A stretch of DNA of 64,000 bases from Peribacillus asahii (GCF_004006295.1 NZ_CP026095.1:4307501-4371500); one strand, 5' to 3'; positions 1 through 13,180 are shown, counted from the stretch's first letter. The notes: generated by a model not told the origin, from the sequence alone. A program made the numbers and translations.

Positions 1-898
1 CTTCTGTTACATAATGACTAACATCGGCAATATGAACGCCAAGCTTGTAATTGCCATTATCGAGCTTCGTAACCGTAACGGCATCATCCAAATCTTTCGC
101 ATCAGCACCATCAATCGTTACAATCACGTCATTTCGTAAATCACGGCGATTGCCGATTTCACTTTCCGCAATAGTATCTGGCACAGCATTCGCTTGGTCC
201 ATCACTTCCTGAGGAAACTCTAATGGCAAACCATGCTTATGAATCACGGATAAAATGTCCACACCTGGGTCATTTTTATGGCCAAGAATTTGAATGACTT
301 CTCCTTCTGCACTTGTACGCCCTTCAGGATAAGAAGTTAATTTTACAACTACTTTATGTCCCTCAATAGCTCCGCCATTTACTTGTTTTGGAATAAAGAT
401 ATCGCTTGCAATCTTTTTATCATCTGGGATGACAAATCCAAAATGTTTACTTTCAGAATACGTACCGACAATCTCCGTTACGCCCCGTTCAAGAATTCGA
501 ATCACGGTTCCTTCTCGTCTTGAACCGCTTGTTTCCGTAGAAACCCGAACCATAACAGTATCGCCGTGCATCGCGCTCTTTGTTTCATTTGGTGGAATGA
601 AAATATCATCTGCACCCGGTTCATCTTCAGGTGTAACAAAAGCAAATCCCTTCGCGTGCCCAGACAACTTCCCTCGAATTAAATTCATTTTTTGCGGCAG
701 GCCATAGCGATTGCTTCTCGTCCGAATGACAAGACCCTTTTCTTCCATTTTGACAAGCGCCTTCACAAAGTTCTTAAAATCTGCTGAATCTTCAATCCCT
801 AGAGCTTCTTCTAGCTCTTGAACAGTTAACGGCTTATATGCCTCTTCTTTCATATAAGATAAAAGCCGCTCGATATGTTGATCGATTTGTTCTTCCAT
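1..898 (-). CDS. rnr: Ribonuclease R, N-terminal part (3' end off window)
   Basis: 3'-5' exoribonuclease that degrades structured RNA, including mRNA tagged through SmpB/tmRNA. About 299 codons are visible. They hold an N-terminal winged-helix domain (roughly residues 1-70), two cold-shock/OB regions, and the start of the catalytic RNB domain with the aspartate motif [14 protein letters not shown] near residues 262-275. The start is the ATG whose complement is at 896-898, behind an AGGAGG-type site. The order rnr-est-secG is the B. subtilis order. The gene lies 32 bp downstream of est and is probably co-transcribed with it. The remaining RNB and S1 domains are beyond base 1, so completeness cannot be judged. 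Confidence 0.95.
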   Translation of the reverse strand, partial: MEEQIDQHIERLLSYMKEEAYKPLTVQELEEALGIEDSADFKNFVKALVKMEEKGLVIRTRSNRYGLPQKMNLIRGKLSGHAKGFAFVTPEDEPGADDIFIPPNETKSAMHGDTVMVRVSTETSGSRREGTVIRILERGVTEIVGTYSESKHFGFVIPDDKKIASDIFIPKQVNGGAIEGHKVVVKLTSYPEGRTSAEGEVIQILGHKNDPGVDILSVIHKHGLPLEFPQEVMDQANAVPDTIAESEIGNRRDLRNDVIVTIDGADAKDLDDAVTVTKLDNGNYKLGVHIADVSHYVTE

Positions 899-930
899 AT
901 TCAAAACCCTCCTTACATTAGGGTATATTT

Positions 931-1677
931 TTACTCATTCCAATCTAAACTTTCTAAAAATGAAAAGATATCTTCATGCAATTGTGCACGTTCCTTATCT
1001 AGCGTAATGACATGGCCTGATTCCTCATACCACTTTAGTTCTTTCATTGAAGATTGTACAGAATCATAGATAATATTGGCACTATCTATATTAATCATCG
1101 CATCATGCCGCCCTTGAACAACAAAAGTTGGCGCATAAATATGATCCACATGATTCCGCACATCCGTAATTAATTGCTGCAACGCTTGTAACGTATTCAT
1201 CGGTGTTTCTAAAAACTTCTTCATTTCTAATTCGATTTGCTCCGGCTCTTTTCCCTCATGTTTTTTAAAATTACGAGCGTATTGCAAAACACCTTCATAC
1301 ATGATTTCTTCGCTTTTTATATACATTGGTGCACACATTGTTACAATACCCTTAATAGGGACAGTATATCCTAATTTAAGAGAAAATACGCCTCCAAGAG
1401 ACAGCCCTGCTACGGCAATTTCCTCATAACCTTTCTGTTTCAAAAAATCATAGCCCGTTATTACATCTTTCCACCAATCCACAGGACCTGTTGTGACTAA
1501 CTCTTCTGGTGGGACAGCGTGACCTTTATAATGCGGTGCGTGACAAGTATAACCTCGTTGCTCTAAAAAACGGCCAAGCATTCGAACATCAGATGAATTC
1601 CCAGTGAATCCATGCAGCAATAATACAGCACGTTTCCCGCCTTCAAATGTAAAGGGCTGCGGCAATCTAATTTTCAT
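931..1677 (-). CDS. est: Carboxylesterase (Est30/YvaK family)
   Basis: Alpha/beta-hydrolase of 248 aa that hydrolyses short-chain carboxylic esters in the cytoplasm. Its natural substrate is not known from sequence. The oxyanion region LLLHGFTG is near residue 20. The nucleophile elbow GLSLGG places Ser at 93, the acid is Asp in QGRHD near 192, and the base is His in ESGH near 222. This spacing matches Geobacillus Est30 (Ser94/Asp193/His223). The start at 1677 follows AAAAGGAG. It sits between secG and rnr, as in B. subtilis yvaK. Confidence 0.93.
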   Translation of the reverse strand: MKIRLPQPFTFEGGKRAVLLLHGFTGNSSDVRMLGRFLEQRGYTCHAPHYKGHAVPPEELVTTGPVDWWKDVITGYDFLKQKGYEEIAVAGLSLGGVFSLKLGYTVPIKGIVTMCAPMYIKSEEIMYEGVLQYARNFKKHEGKEPEQIELEMKKFLETPMNTLQALQQLITDVRNHVDHIYAPTFVVQGRHDAMINIDSANIIYDSVQSSMKELKWYEESGHVITLDKERAQLHEDIFSFLESLDWNE

Positions 1678-1893
1678 TCCAAAAACTCCTTTTACACGAA
1701 ACGTTTATATCTCTTCATAAATAGGGGAAAATATTCTTATTGTACTAAATTTTTCATTCATTACTTCTCAACTATACCTGTTAAAGTCATAAAAGCGCAA
1801 GGCGAGTGTCTTTTAGCTGAAACTGGACACCAAAGAGGAACGAAACTTTATACGTTTAGTTAGAACAAAGCCTGTACTTTTAAAAAAAACATA

Positions 1894-1923
1894 GAAAAAA
1901 GCCTAGCTTCATTAGCTAGACCT
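1894..1923 (-). terminator. Rho-independent terminator of secG
   Basis: On the minus strand a GTCTAGC/GCTAGGC stem with a 7-nt loop is followed by TTTTTT, directly after the secG stop codon. The remaining est-secG spacer (1678-1893) holds no gene I can see. Confidence 0.75.
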
Positions 1924-1936
1924 CTTTAATATTCGT

Positions 1937-2167
1937 TTATTCAAAATAAGCGATTAGCAACGTTAAAGCAAAGAAAATAACAGATAATACAACTGTCGCT
2001 CTATGTAGAACTAAATCTAAGCCACGCGCTTTTTGTTTACCGAATAATTGTTCTGCACCACCGGAAATAGCACCAGATAGACCTGCGCTTTTCCCTGACT
2101 GCAGTAATACACAAGCAATCAATGCGATACAAACGATTACTAAAAGTGTCACTAATAAAGCATGCAT
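1937..2167 (-). CDS. secG: Preprotein translocase subunit SecG
   Basis: Small membrane subunit of the SecYEG channel, 76 aa, the same length as B. subtilis SecG. Two transmembrane helices (about residues 3-21 and 53-73) flank the conserved glycine-rich loop [15 protein letters not shown]. The reading frame is open further upstream, but the start taken here is MHALLV at 2167. It is preceded by GGAGGTG at proper spacing and matches family N-termini. Confidence 0.95.
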   Translation of the reverse strand: MHALLVTLLVIVCIALIACVLLQSGKSAGLSGAISGGAEQLFGKQKARGLDLVLHRATVVLSVIFFALTLLIAYFE

Positions 2168-2213
2168 GCATGAACACCTCCAAGACATTACTTTTACTTT
2201 ACCATATTCAAAA

Positions 2214-2371
2214 GAAAAGCGAAAGCACCTTGGGCAGCTCGTGAAGAAAATAGGAAGAGGCCCGAAAAGGCGTTCTTTGCCTTTCGGTGACTCTTATCTT
2301 TTTCACAGCGAGCTAGGTGCTGGCGCTAGACAATCAGAAAAGCGAAAGCACCTTGGAACGTTCATGAATAA
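2214..2371. repeat. Dispersed intergenic repeat, one full copy plus a partial second copy
   Basis: The unit starts with GAAAAGCGAAAGCACCTTG (2214), contains two GTGACTC/GCGACTC-like arms, and ends with GCTAGACAAT (2334). A partial repeat of the same 5' end begins at 2337. Related copies occur at 36054-36177 and 38608-38738. I recognise this as a common intergenic repeat type of Bacillaceae; its function is unknown. The overlapping plus-strand open frame (2166-2408) is not a gene. Confidence 0.6.
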
Positions 2372-2483
2372 ACTAGGAACAGTTCCAAAATCCGATGCCT
2401 TAAAGTAAAAAAATTGAATCTTCATTTCTTTTCTACCTAAACTTTGAGATAATTTCTATAAGATCTAGAAAGAGGTGGCGTTT

Positions 2484-3032
2484 ATGCTACAAAATATATT
2501 GCGATTTCTCGATTTTCTAGCTATCATTTTATCTGGTATAGCTAGCTATGCTTTGTGGACAAGCGGCAGCAATATCGTCAGCATGTTACTAATCGTCCTT
2601 TCCCCTATTTTGCTTTTGCTTGCAAAATATCAAGGAAATCGATTATTGCTATTTGCAGCCTATGTTACAACGACTATTTATTTTACAGCTATTATTTACA
2701 ACGGTTTATCCAATAGCCCTATTGACTTTTTCCAAGCTGATTTTCGTATATTACTTTTCGGACTCATTGCCGTCGTATTAAGTTTAATTGCGGCTGTTAT
2801 TGGATTTGGAACAAATACGTTAACGATTCTTTGGCTCTCACTTCAAGGCATCGTCCTATATGAAACATTTAGTCAATTTCCTGCTAACCGTTTTTTAGAG
2901 CATTTTTGGTCGGCACCTATTATCGATGCTGTTGTTCGTGATGATTATCCCATTTTATTAATGGTTATTTGGATTGGATTATTCCTTGATAAGTATCAAA
3001 AAGAACTACAGCGCGAATATTGGTTTCGATAA
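2484..3032 (+). CDS. Hypothetical polytopic membrane protein
   Basis: A 182-aa protein made almost entirely of hydrophobic segments, about six predicted transmembrane helices, with no recognised motif. The start ATG at 2484 is chosen because AGAGGTGG lies just upstream; a GTG nine bases earlier overlaps that site. It ends 24 bp before the VanY-like gene and may share a transcript with it. I do not recognise the family. Confidence 0.75.
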   Translation: MLQNILRFLDFLAIILSGIASYALWTSGSNIVSMLLIVLSPILLLLAKYQGNRLLLFAAYVTTTIYFTAIIYNGLSNSPIDFFQADFRILLFGLIAVVLSLIAAVIGFGTNTLTILWLSLQGIVLYETFSQFPANRFLEHFWSAPIIDAVVRDDYPILLMVIWIGLFLDKYQKELQREYWFR

Positions 3033-3055
3033 GTACAAATGAAGGAGTCTTACTC

Positions 3056-3862
3056 ATGTTAAAACCAGCAATTACAGCAACCGCCCTATCTTCCTTGTTA
3101 TTCATTTCAGGTTGTTCATTTACGCAGCAAGATAATCAACATATTTCTCAAGAAAAAGAACAAAAAGAGCCAGCTGTACAACAGCAGGAAGAGCCCGAAG
3201 AAATACGTGAGGTGGCAGTCGACGAATCCGCCAAACCCGCTCAAGCAGGGCTGTACACGTTAGCCGAACCTGAAAATATCGCTGTTCTTGTGAATAAAGA
3301 ATATAGCCTGCCGGAAGATTATAAACCTGCTGATCTCATTTATCCGAAAGTAGACTTTATTTTTAAAGAAAAAATTGAAAAAAGAATGATGCGAGCGGAA
3401 GCAGCAAAAGCTTTAGAAAAAATGTTCAGAGCCGCTAAAAAACAAAACGTACATTTAGCCGGTGTTTCCGCCTATCGTTCTCACGAAACCCAAGTATCAC
3501 TTTTTAACAACTATGTAAAACGCGACGGCCTAGAGAATGCAAAAACATACAGTGCCCTTCCAGGAACAAGCGAACATGAAACAGGATTGGCTATCGATGT
3601 CACAACGGCTGATGGGGCCTGTGCCGCGCAAGATTGTTTTGGGGATACGGCAGAGGCAGAATGGCTGGCGAAACATGGACATGAATACGGTTTTATTATC
3701 CGCTACCCAGAGGGAAAAGAACATATTACAGGCTATAAATATGAACCTTGGCACTTACGTTATCTGGGGATAGAAGCAGCAACAGAAATTTTTGAAAGTG
3801 GTATTACATTAGAAGAATATTATAATGCTGTACCTGTTGATACAGAAGCAACAAAAAAATAA
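3056..3862 (+). CDS. VanY-type D-alanyl-D-alanine carboxypeptidase lipoprotein (peptidase M15B)
   Basis: Zinc peptidase that trims the terminal D-Ala from peptidoglycan stem peptides outside the membrane. The 268-aa protein has a lipoprotein signal with lipobox LFISGC, so Cys is lipidated at the membrane face, then a charged linker. The M15 core has YRSHETQ, the zinc motif SEHETGLAIDV (His and Asp), and the second His in EPWHLRYLG. It resembles B. subtilis YodJ. Start ATG 3056 follows GAAGGAG; an earlier in-frame GTG has no good site. No vanR/S/H/A genes are near, so this is a housekeeping type and not a vancomycin cluster. Confidence 0.9.
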   Translation: MLKPAITATALSSLLFISGCSFTQQDNQHISQEKEQKEPAVQQQEEPEEIREVAVDESAKPAQAGLYTLAEPENIAVLVNKEYSLPEDYKPADLIYPKVDFIFKEKIEKRMMRAEAAKALEKMFRAAKKQNVHLAGVSAYRSHETQVSLFNNYVKRDGLENAKTYSALPGTSEHETGLAIDVTTADGACAAQDCFGDTAEAEWLAKHGHEYGFIIRYPEGKEHITGYKYEPWHLRYLGIEAATEIFESGITLEEYYNAVPVDTEATKK

Positions 3863-3867
3863 TACGC

Positions 3868-3904
3868 AAAAAAAGTGCCTAATCCGTTTATTAGGCACTT
3901 TTTA
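3868..3904. terminator. Bidirectional terminator after the VanY-like gene
   Basis: Perfect stem AGTGCCTAAT/ATTAGGCACT with a 6-nt loop, flanked by A-run and T-run. It ends the plus-strand pair at 2484-3862. Confidence 0.85.
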
Positions 3905-4022
3905 TGTTATTATCGAGTAGCTTAACATAGGCTAAAAATATTCGAGGAATTTCATTAGAGAAATAACGGGGAATACACAGTTATTCTTAACTGTTTCATC
4001 TATTTTTTGAGAGGGGAATATC

Positions 4023-5474
4023 ATGCAAGCACAAACGCAAGAAAAGACTCAACAAGAGGAGAGGCAGTATAGAACCTTTCCGATTTTACTATCGTTTTTA
4101 ATTGCTGGATTTATCGGTTTATTCAGTGAAACTGCGCTAAATATCGCACTGAACGACTTAATTCAAATTTTCGCCATTCAACCTTCAACCGTTCAATGGT
4201 TAACAACAGGCTATTTATTAACACTCGGTATATTAGTTCCTGTATCAGGACTTCTACTTCAATGGTTCACAACGAGACAGCTCTTTATTACATCACTCAT
4301 TTTCTCCATTATCGGAACGCTTATTGCCGCTCTTGCGCCAAGCTTCGAGATTTTATTAGTAGCTCGTGTTATTCAAGCCATTGGTACAGCACTGCTTTTA
4401 CCTTTAATGTTTAATACGATTTTACTGATTTTCCCAATTCATAAAAGAGGGTCTATTATGGGGCTTATCGGTCTCGTCATTATGTTTGCACCTGCCATCG
4501 GTCCAACGATTTCAGGATTGGTTATTGCAAACCTTAGCTGGCATTGGATTTTCTGGCTGGCCCTTCCATTTTTCGCCCTTTCCCTTATATGCGGAATTAT
4601 GTTTATGGAAAATGTGTCAACGATCACAAAACCAAAAATTGATATAGTATCGATTATCTTATCCACATTTGGCTTTGGCGGAGTCGTTTATGGCTTTAGT
4701 GTCTCAGGAGAAGGAGAAGGCTGGGGCAGTTCAAAAGTAATCATCGCTTTACTTGTCGGAATCATTGCGCTTATTTTGTTTACTATTCGACAATTATCGA
4801 TGCAGCAACCGATGATGAATTTACGTGCCTTTAAATTTCCAATGTTTACATTAGGTGTCATCCTCCTCTTTATTGGAATGATGACGATTCTGTCCTCCAT
4901 GATTATGCTGCCGCTCTATTTACAAAGCGGGTTGGCGCTATCTGCCTTTGCTGCCGGACTCGTTTTATTACCAGGCGGTATTCTCAACGGGTTCATGTCA
5001 CCTGTTATGGGACGTTTGTTTGATAAATATGGTCCGAGATGGTTGGTTATTCCTGGGATGGTCATTGTAACTATTGTTCTTTGGTTGTTCAGCAGCGTTT
5101 CCATGGATACAGCCATTACTTTTGTTGTTGCTCTACATATTTTCTTAATGATTGGTGTTTCCATGATCATGATGCCTGCTCAAACAAATGGTTTAAATCA
5201 GCTGCCGCCACAATTTTATCCAGATGGTACAGCCATTATGAATACGCTCCAACAAGTAGCAGGAGCAATTGGTACAGCAGTTGCTATAACCATTATGTCA
5301 GCTGGTCAGAAAAGCTATATGAGTAACGTGACAAACCCTAATGATCCATTAAATGCTGTTAACTCTTTAAACGCAGGTATTCAAGATGCCTTTGTATTCG
5401 CTCTAATCGTCTCCGTGATTGGGCTCATATGTGCCTTGTTTATTAAACGTGTAAACGTTGAACAAAAAAACTAA
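4023..5474 (+). CDS. MFS multidrug efflux transporter, DHA2 family (14 TM)
   Basis: Proton-driven exporter of 483 aa with about 14 hydrophobic helices, the length and architecture of the EmrB/QacA (DHA2) group. Antiporter motif C is visible as APAIGPTISG. The motif-A region between helices 2 and 3 is weak. A short polar N-terminus precedes helix 1. Start ATG 4023 follows GAGGGGAATATC. It stands alone, with a terminator on both sides. Substrates cannot be deduced. The convergent neighbour is a FusB-like ribosome-protection protein, so the two may form an antibiotic tolerance pair by position only. Confidence 0.9.
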   Translation: MQAQTQEKTQQEERQYRTFPILLSFLIAGFIGLFSETALNIALNDLIQIFAIQPSTVQWLTTGYLLTLGILVPVSGLLLQWFTTRQLFITSLIFSIIGTLIAALAPSFEILLVARVIQAIGTALLLPLMFNTILLIFPIHKRGSIMGLIGLVIMFAPAIGPTISGLVIANLSWHWIFWLALPFFALSLICGIMFMENVSTITKPKIDIVSIILSTFGFGGVVYGFSVSGEGEGWGSSKVIIALLVGIIALILFTIRQLSMQQPMMNLRAFKFPMFTLGVILLFIGMMTILSSMIMLPLYLQSGLALSAFAAGLVLLPGGILNGFMSPVMGRLFDKYGPRWLVIPGMVIVTIVLWLFSSVSMDTAITFVVALHIFLMIGVSMIMMPAQTNGLNQLPPQFYPDGTAIMNTLQQVAGAIGTAVAITIMSAGQKSYMSNVTNPNDPLNAVNSLNAGIQDAFVFALIVSVIGLICALFIKRVNVEQKN

Positions 5475-5497
5475 CTCCCTTCCGAGTTAGTTTTTTT
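5464..5497. terminator. Terminator between MFS exporter and FusB-like gene
   Basis: Stem CTAACTC/GAGTTAG with a 6-nt loop, preceded by seven A and followed by seven T. It can serve both convergent genes. Confidence 0.85.
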
Positions 5498-5515
5498 GTT
5501 TGGATATCCAGATAA

Positions 5516-6166
5516 CTATATTGTTTCATTCAATCGCTCGATAAAATCATGTAATTTATCTAATGTGATGAGGTTATAATTACATTTCTGACTATCTTCA
5601 CAAATATAATTCCCTCTTTTAATAAATGTGCCTTGTTCTCCCCCTTTGCCTTTTGCTTCAGACATAAACATCCCTACTTTCTCATGGGCATTACATAATG
5701 TGCAAATGCCTTTTTTATTTAAACTCGTAAAGGTTCCTTGTAGACCTTTCAGCTTATGATTATGTCGAGCTATTATATACTTTCTATTTGATCCTTTATC
5801 ATACCAACTTACATATGAAGTTTCCTTTAAATTCACAGTTTCTAATCCAGGGACCTTTAGCTTCTTTGCTTTCGGAAACAATTTCTTTATCGTTTGCTCC
5901 GTTATCGTTTGAAAAGGAATCACATACGGTTCCACTTGTAAAAGAAAAGCCTCGGCTCCTTCATTATCTTTCACATCCATAATTGGAATGAGCAACTGTT
6001 CTTGTTCCTCACTTATCTCTTCAAACAAACCAAATACTTTTTCTTTTGCAAGTGTCTTTAATGTAGTCAAAACATGTATATCATTAGCAGTTGCATGACC
6101 ATTTATTAAAATCTGCGTTTGCCTGCGGATAAAGTTATATTGGTCACTTCTTATAAACGGCTCCAT
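5516..6166 (-). CDS. FusB/FusC-family EF-G-binding protein
   Basis: Family members bind elongation factor G and release it from ribosomes stalled by fusidic acid. The 216-aa protein has the helical N-terminal half and the C-terminal treble-clef zinc domain. Its four ligands are in CTLCNAHEK and, about 45 residues on, ICEDSQKCN. The motif GTFTSLNKKGIC is typical of the EF-G-contacting domain. Start ATG 6166 is chosen over a GTG at 6175 because TAGGAG lies 8 bases ahead. Chromosomal homologues are frequent in Bacillaceae, so resistance is plausible but not shown. Confidence 0.87.
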   Translation of the reverse strand: MEPFIRSDQYNFIRRQTQILINGHATANDIHVLTTLKTLAKEKVFGLFEEISEEQEQLLIPIMDVKDNEGAEAFLLQVEPYVIPFQTITEQTIKKLFPKAKKLKVPGLETVNLKETSYVSWYDKGSNRKYIIARHNHKLKGLQGTFTSLNKKGICTLCNAHEKVGMFMSEAKGKGGEQGTFIKRGNYICEDSQKCNYNLITLDKLHDFIERLNETI

Positions 6167-6276
6167 CTTTATCACTCCTACTTATTAAAAAAATAATCTT
6201 ATCTAGCTTTTACTTTAAAAGATTCACTTTTTTTATTCAATGTAGAAAATGAGTAAGAAACAAATTCGGCATATTA

Positions 6277-6316
6277 GAAAAAGCACTGATTATCTAGACG
6301 AAAGATCCTCAGTGCT
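6277..6316 (-). terminator. Terminator after the CD3324-family gene
   Basis: Minus-strand stem AGCACTGA/TCAGTGCT with a 19-nt loop followed by TTTTTC, 9 bp past the stop at 6325. Confidence 0.7.
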
Positions 6317-6324
6317 GACCACTC

Positions 6325-6588
6325 TTATTTAGAATATACAATCTTCTTAATTGTTTCTACGGAGAGACAATATTCCTCAGCTAATTGATCAATCTTTGAC
6401 CCGTTTTGAAAGGCCCTTCTAATATGAGTATTTCGATCATCAATCCACTTTCTGCTTCCAGAACGCGTCCCCCATTTCTGATGAGCTGCTTCTGGTTTTG
6501 GAATATAAATCGTTGCTCCTTGAACATATTTTTGAATTTCATTAATAAGCGCTTCCGGTAAAACAGCCGTCGCTTTTACATATTTCAT
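6325..6588 (-). CDS. CD3324-family small HTH protein
   Basis: An 87-aa protein. Residues 1-55 hold the family pattern KYVKA..VLPEALI.EIQKYVQG...YIP and a KWG..SGSR motif. The C-terminus (IDQLAEEYCLSVETIKKIVYSK) reads as a helix-turn-helix. Members occur widely in Bacillus and Clostridium as stand-alone putative regulators of unknown target. Start follows AAGGAG. It is monocistronic, with a terminator downstream. Confidence 0.8.
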   Translation of the reverse strand: MKYVKATAVLPEALINEIQKYVQGATIYIPKPEAAHQKWGTRSGSRKWIDDRNTHIRRAFQNGSKIDQLAEEYCLSVETIKKIVYSK

Positions 6589-6677
6589 TTCTGCCAGCTC
6601 CTTATTTTTTAAAAATGAAAATAAGGTGCAAAGCCGTATATTAGAAATGAATCTATGCTTACTTGGGCGATATTCGT

Positions 6678-6773
6678 TTAATTAAAAGTCCGCCCCATGC
6701 AAAGAATCGCCTTCCCAATACTAGGCTTTGCATGAGTCGCTGCAGATTCTGGCAAGCTTATCCTGTTTGCCAT
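6678..6773 (-). CDS. Possible 31-aa peptide with a strong ribosome binding site
   Basis: Short frame beginning MANRISLPES and ending GRTFN. GGGAGGTGG lies six bases before the ATG, and TATAATAATA lies upstream as a possible -10. The peptide has one Cys and no hydrophobic helix. I do not recognise it. The site quality makes translation plausible, but there is no conservation evidence. This is the only candidate gene in the 6589-6959 spacer. Confidence 0.4.
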   Translation of the reverse strand: MANRISLPESAATHAKPSIGKAILCMGRTFN

Positions 6774-6846
6774 TTTCTCCACCTCCCTATAATTGATATT
6801 ATTATAAAGTAAATGACAGTTTCTTGCATCTTGTTTACTTTTTATC

Positions 6847-6896
6847 GAAAAAAACCTCCTATTAATGCGGATTACTCACACATAAATAGGAGGTTT
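6847..6896 (-). terminator. Terminator of the glycolytic operon (after eno)
   Basis: Minus-strand stem AAACCTCCTATT / AATAGGAGGTTT around a ~21-nt loop, followed by TTTTTTCG. It lies about 60 bp past the eno stop. The flanking A-run makes it partly bidirectional. Confidence 0.75.
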
Positions 6897-6959
6897 CAAG
6901 CCATAAACGTTGTACGACACAACTTAGCCAACCTTGGTGGGCTTTTTACTATGTCAAAA

Positions 6960-10590
<3,631 letters not shown>

Positions 10591-10605
10591 CTATTATACG
10601 AGCTT

Positions 10606-11790
10606 TTATTTATCGTTTAACGCAACAACACCCGGCAGTTGTTTCCCTTCCATAAATTCAAGAGATGCGCCGCCGCCTGTTGAAATATGCGACATTTTTT
10701 CAGCCAAGCCAAACTTTTCAGCTGCAGCTGCCGAATCACCACCGCCAACTACACTATATGTATCAGTTGAGTCCGCTAAAGCTTGAGCGACTGTTTTTGT
10801 ACCATTTGCAAATTTATCAAATTCAAATACACCCATTGGACCGTTCCAAATAACAAGCTTCGATTCTTTAATAATATTCGCATATAGTTCGCTCGTTTTC
10901 GGACCGATATCAAGTGCCATTTGGTCTGCTGGGATGCTATCAATATTCACAGCTGTCGCTTCTGCATCTGCAGCGAATTTTGGTGCTATAACAGCATCAA
11001 TCGGCATATGCATCTTTACACCTTTTGCTTCTGCAGCCGCAATAAAGGATTTCGCCAGTTCTATTTTATCTTCTTCAAGAAGAGATGTACCAATTTCATA
11101 GCCTTGTGCTTTAACGAAAGTAAAAGCTAATCCACCGCCAATGATTAAATGATCTACTTTTTCAAGCAGGTTTTCAATTACATCAATTTTATCCTTTACT
11201 TTTGCGCCACCAATAATCGCTGTGAATGGACGCTCAGGATTCGCTAAAGCATTACCTAATACCTCTAATTCTTTTTGCATTAACAAGCCGGAAACAGCTG
11301 GTAGGTAATGGGCAATTCCTTCTGTTGATGCATGGGCACGGTGGGCTGCTCCAAACGCATCGTTAACATACACATCTGCTAACTCGGCAAATGCTTTCGC
11401 TAACTCCGGATCATTCTTTTCTTCACCAGGATAAAAACGAACATTTTCTAATAATAAAAGACCGCCTTCTTCTAGCTTATTGACTTCAGCTAATACGGCC
11501 TCCCCATATGCTTCGTCCACTTTATGTACTTCTTTATCTAATAATTCACTTAATCGCTTGGCAACTGGTGTTAAACGTAGTTCTTCCACTACTTGACCTT
11601 TTGGACGACCGAGATGGCTAGCTAGAATCACTTTTGCCCCTTGTTCGACTAAATAAGAAATCGTTGGCAACGCTGCTTTAATTCTTGTATCATCTGAAAC
11701 TTGTCCATCTTGCATCGGAACGTTAAAATCCACCCGACAAAACACACGTTTCCCTTTCAGCTCTACATCTTTAATCGACTTTTTATTCAT
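10606..11790 (-). CDS. pgk: Phosphoglycerate kinase
   Basis: Transfers phosphate from 1,3-bisphosphoglycerate to ADP. The 394 aa are standard. N-domain motifs [19 protein letters not shown] and [14 protein letters not shown] and the nucleotide loop [15 protein letters not shown] are visible. The start follows AAGGAGG. A separate promoter candidate (11886-11915) and hairpins after gapA suggest pgk onward can be expressed independently of the CggR-controlled gapA, as in B. subtilis. Confidence 0.98.
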   Translation of the reverse strand: MNKKSIKDVELKGKRVFCRVDFNVPMQDGQVSDDTRIKAALPTISYLVEQGAKVILASHLGRPKGQVVEELRLTPVAKRLSELLDKEVHKVDEAYGEAVLAEVNKLEEGGLLLLENVRFYPGEEKNDPELAKAFAELADVYVNDAFGAAHRAHASTEGIAHYLPAVSGLLMQKELEVLGNALANPERPFTAIIGGAKVKDKIDVIENLLEKVDHLIIGGGLAFTFVKAQGYEIGTSLLEEDKIELAKSFIAAAEAKGVKMHMPIDAVIAPKFAADAEATAVNIDSIPADQMALDIGPKTSELYANIIKESKLVIWNGPMGVFEFDKFANGTKTVAQALADSTDTYSVVGGGDSAAAAEKFGLAEKMSHISTGGGASLEFMEGKQLPGVVALNDK

Positions 11791-11885
11791 AGTGTAAAGA
11801 ACCTCCTTAAAATTGGTCCGTCTTTTTATTTATCTGTCAAAAAGGGAGATGCCGATGAATCCTGACTCTCCCTGTTCTCTTTTTC

Positions 11886-11915
11886 AGTATAATCTGTTTG
11901 CTTTGTTTTATCCAA
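11886..11915 (-). promoter_or_regulatory. Probable sigma-A promoter upstream of pgk
   Basis: Minus-strand TTGGAT, 18-bp spacer, TATACT. It is placed about 95 bp upstream of the pgk start and downstream of the gapA terminator hairpins. It would give constitutive transcription of pgk-tpiA-gpmI-eno. Confidence 0.55.
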
Positions 11916-11990
11916 AAACAGGTTATCACGGCTATAACTGCACAACCCTATCTATGATATCATTTTCCTTATTATTTTTTTAGTGGAGTT

Positions 11991-12025
11991 TTAAAAAAAT
12001 CTCACAAAAGTGAGATTTTTTTAAA
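11991..12025. terminator. Terminator between gapA and pgk
   Basis: Stem AATCTCAC/GTGAGATT with loop AAAA, flanked by seven A and seven T. It is probably a partial terminator ending cggR-gapA transcripts. Confidence 0.75.
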
Positions 12026-12049
12026 AACTCTTCTCTTACAACACAATAA

Positions 12050-12095
12050 ACGGGCAATCCCCCTCCTCAAAATTATGAAGAGGGGGATTGCCCGT
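12050..12095. other. Long perfect hairpin behind gapA
   Basis: About 20-bp inverted repeat (ACGGGCAATCCCCCTC and its complement around a short A/T loop), 42 bp after the gapA stop, with no T-run of its own. It probably protects the 3' end of the gapA message, or acts with the terminator at 11991-12025. Confidence 0.65.
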
Positions 12096-12137
12096 AAATT
12101 CAACTAATCATTAATTAAGAGAGTGTGACGCTTCACT

Positions 12138-13145
12138 TTATAACCCTTTAGACGCTATATAGTCAATTAAATCAAGAATTCGATGAGAATAGCCTGTTTC
12201 ATTGTCATACCAAGATAGTACTTTAACTAAATTACCTTCCAATGCCATTGTTGATAAAGCATCGATTGTAGAAGAAGCAGGACTTCCATTATAATCACCA
12301 GATACTAATGGCAATTCGCTATAATTAAGAATTCCTTTTAACTCCCCTTCAGATGCTGCTTTCAATGCTGCATTTACTTCTTCAGCTGTTACATCTTTTT
12401 CAAGTTCCACAACAAGGTCTACAATCGACACATTCGGTGTAGGTACACGTACAGCCATCCCATTTAACTTTCCTTTTAATTCAGGTAAAACTAAAGCAAC
12501 AGCTTTCGCAGCTCCTGTCGAAGTAGGAATCATATTCTCTGCTGCTGCGCGCGCTCTTCGATAATCTTTATGAGGAAGGTCGAGCACTTGTTGGTCGTTT
12601 GTATATGAATGAATAGTTGTCATCATACCGCGCTTAATTCCGAACTGATTGTGTAACACTTTCGCAAATGGTGCCAAGCAGTTTGTAGTACAAGATGCGT
12701 TAGAAAGAACGTGATGACTCGCTGCATCATATTGTTCTTCATTGACTCCCATAACGATCGTAATATCCTCATCTGTTCCAGGTGCTGAAATAATAACTTT
12801 TTTCGCTCCAGCTTCTAAATGTTTCGCTGCATCTTCTCGTTTTGTAAAGCGGCCTGTTGATTCGATAACAACATCAACACCCAATTCCTTCCACGGTAAT
12901 GACGCTGGATTACGTTCTGCTAACACCTTTGTCTTATGACTACCGACAATTAGATACTCGCCATCGACTGATACTTGTTCGTCAAGTGTTCCATGAACAG
13001 AGTCATACTTCAACAGATGAGCCAACATATTGGCATCTGTTAAGTCGTTAATCGCTACAATTTCAATATTTTGGTTTGCTAATGCTGCACGAAATGCGAC
13101 ACGTCCAATACGTCCAAATCCATTAATTCCAACTTTTACTGTCAT
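12138..13145 (-). CDS. gapA: Glyceraldehyde-3-phosphate dehydrogenase, glycolytic
   Basis: NAD-dependent oxidation of glyceraldehyde-3-phosphate to 1,3-bisphosphoglycerate. The 335 aa have the Rossmann motif INGFGRIGR, the catalytic [10 protein letters not shown] (Cys about 152) with partner His in [10 protein letters not shown], and the closing [10 protein letters not shown]. It lies directly behind its repressor gene cggR, which marks the glycolytic GapA and not the gluconeogenic GapB. The N-terminus departs slightly from B. subtilis GapA, but family assignment is clear. Confidence 0.97.
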   Translation of the reverse strand: MTVKVGINGFGRIGRVAFRAALANQNIEIVAINDLTDANMLAHLLKYDSVHGTLDEQVSVDGEYLIVGSHKTKVLAERNPASLPWKELGVDVVIESTGRFTKREDAAKHLEAGAKKVIISAPGTDEDITIVMGVNEEQYDAASHHVLSNASCTTNCLAPFAKVLHNQFGIKRGMMTTIHSYTNDQQVLDLPHKDYRRARAAAENMIPTSTGAAKAVALVLPELKGKLNGMAVRVPTPNVSIVDLVVELEKDVTAEEVNAALKAASEGELKGILNYSELPLVSGDYNGSPASSTIDALSTMALEGNLVKVLSWYDNETGYSHRILDLIDYIASKGL

Positions 13146-13180
13146 TATAAATTCCTCCTTAAAGTTCGTCTTAGCTTTTT

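Noticed and set aside
2166..2408. 80-aa plus-strand frame
   Set aside because: It consists of the dispersed repeat and the secG RBS region read backwards.
3056..3862. Vancomycin resistance VanY
   Set aside because: Only the M15 peptidase is present, as a lipoprotein without vanRSHAX neighbours; a cell-wall carboxypeptidase is the simpler reading.
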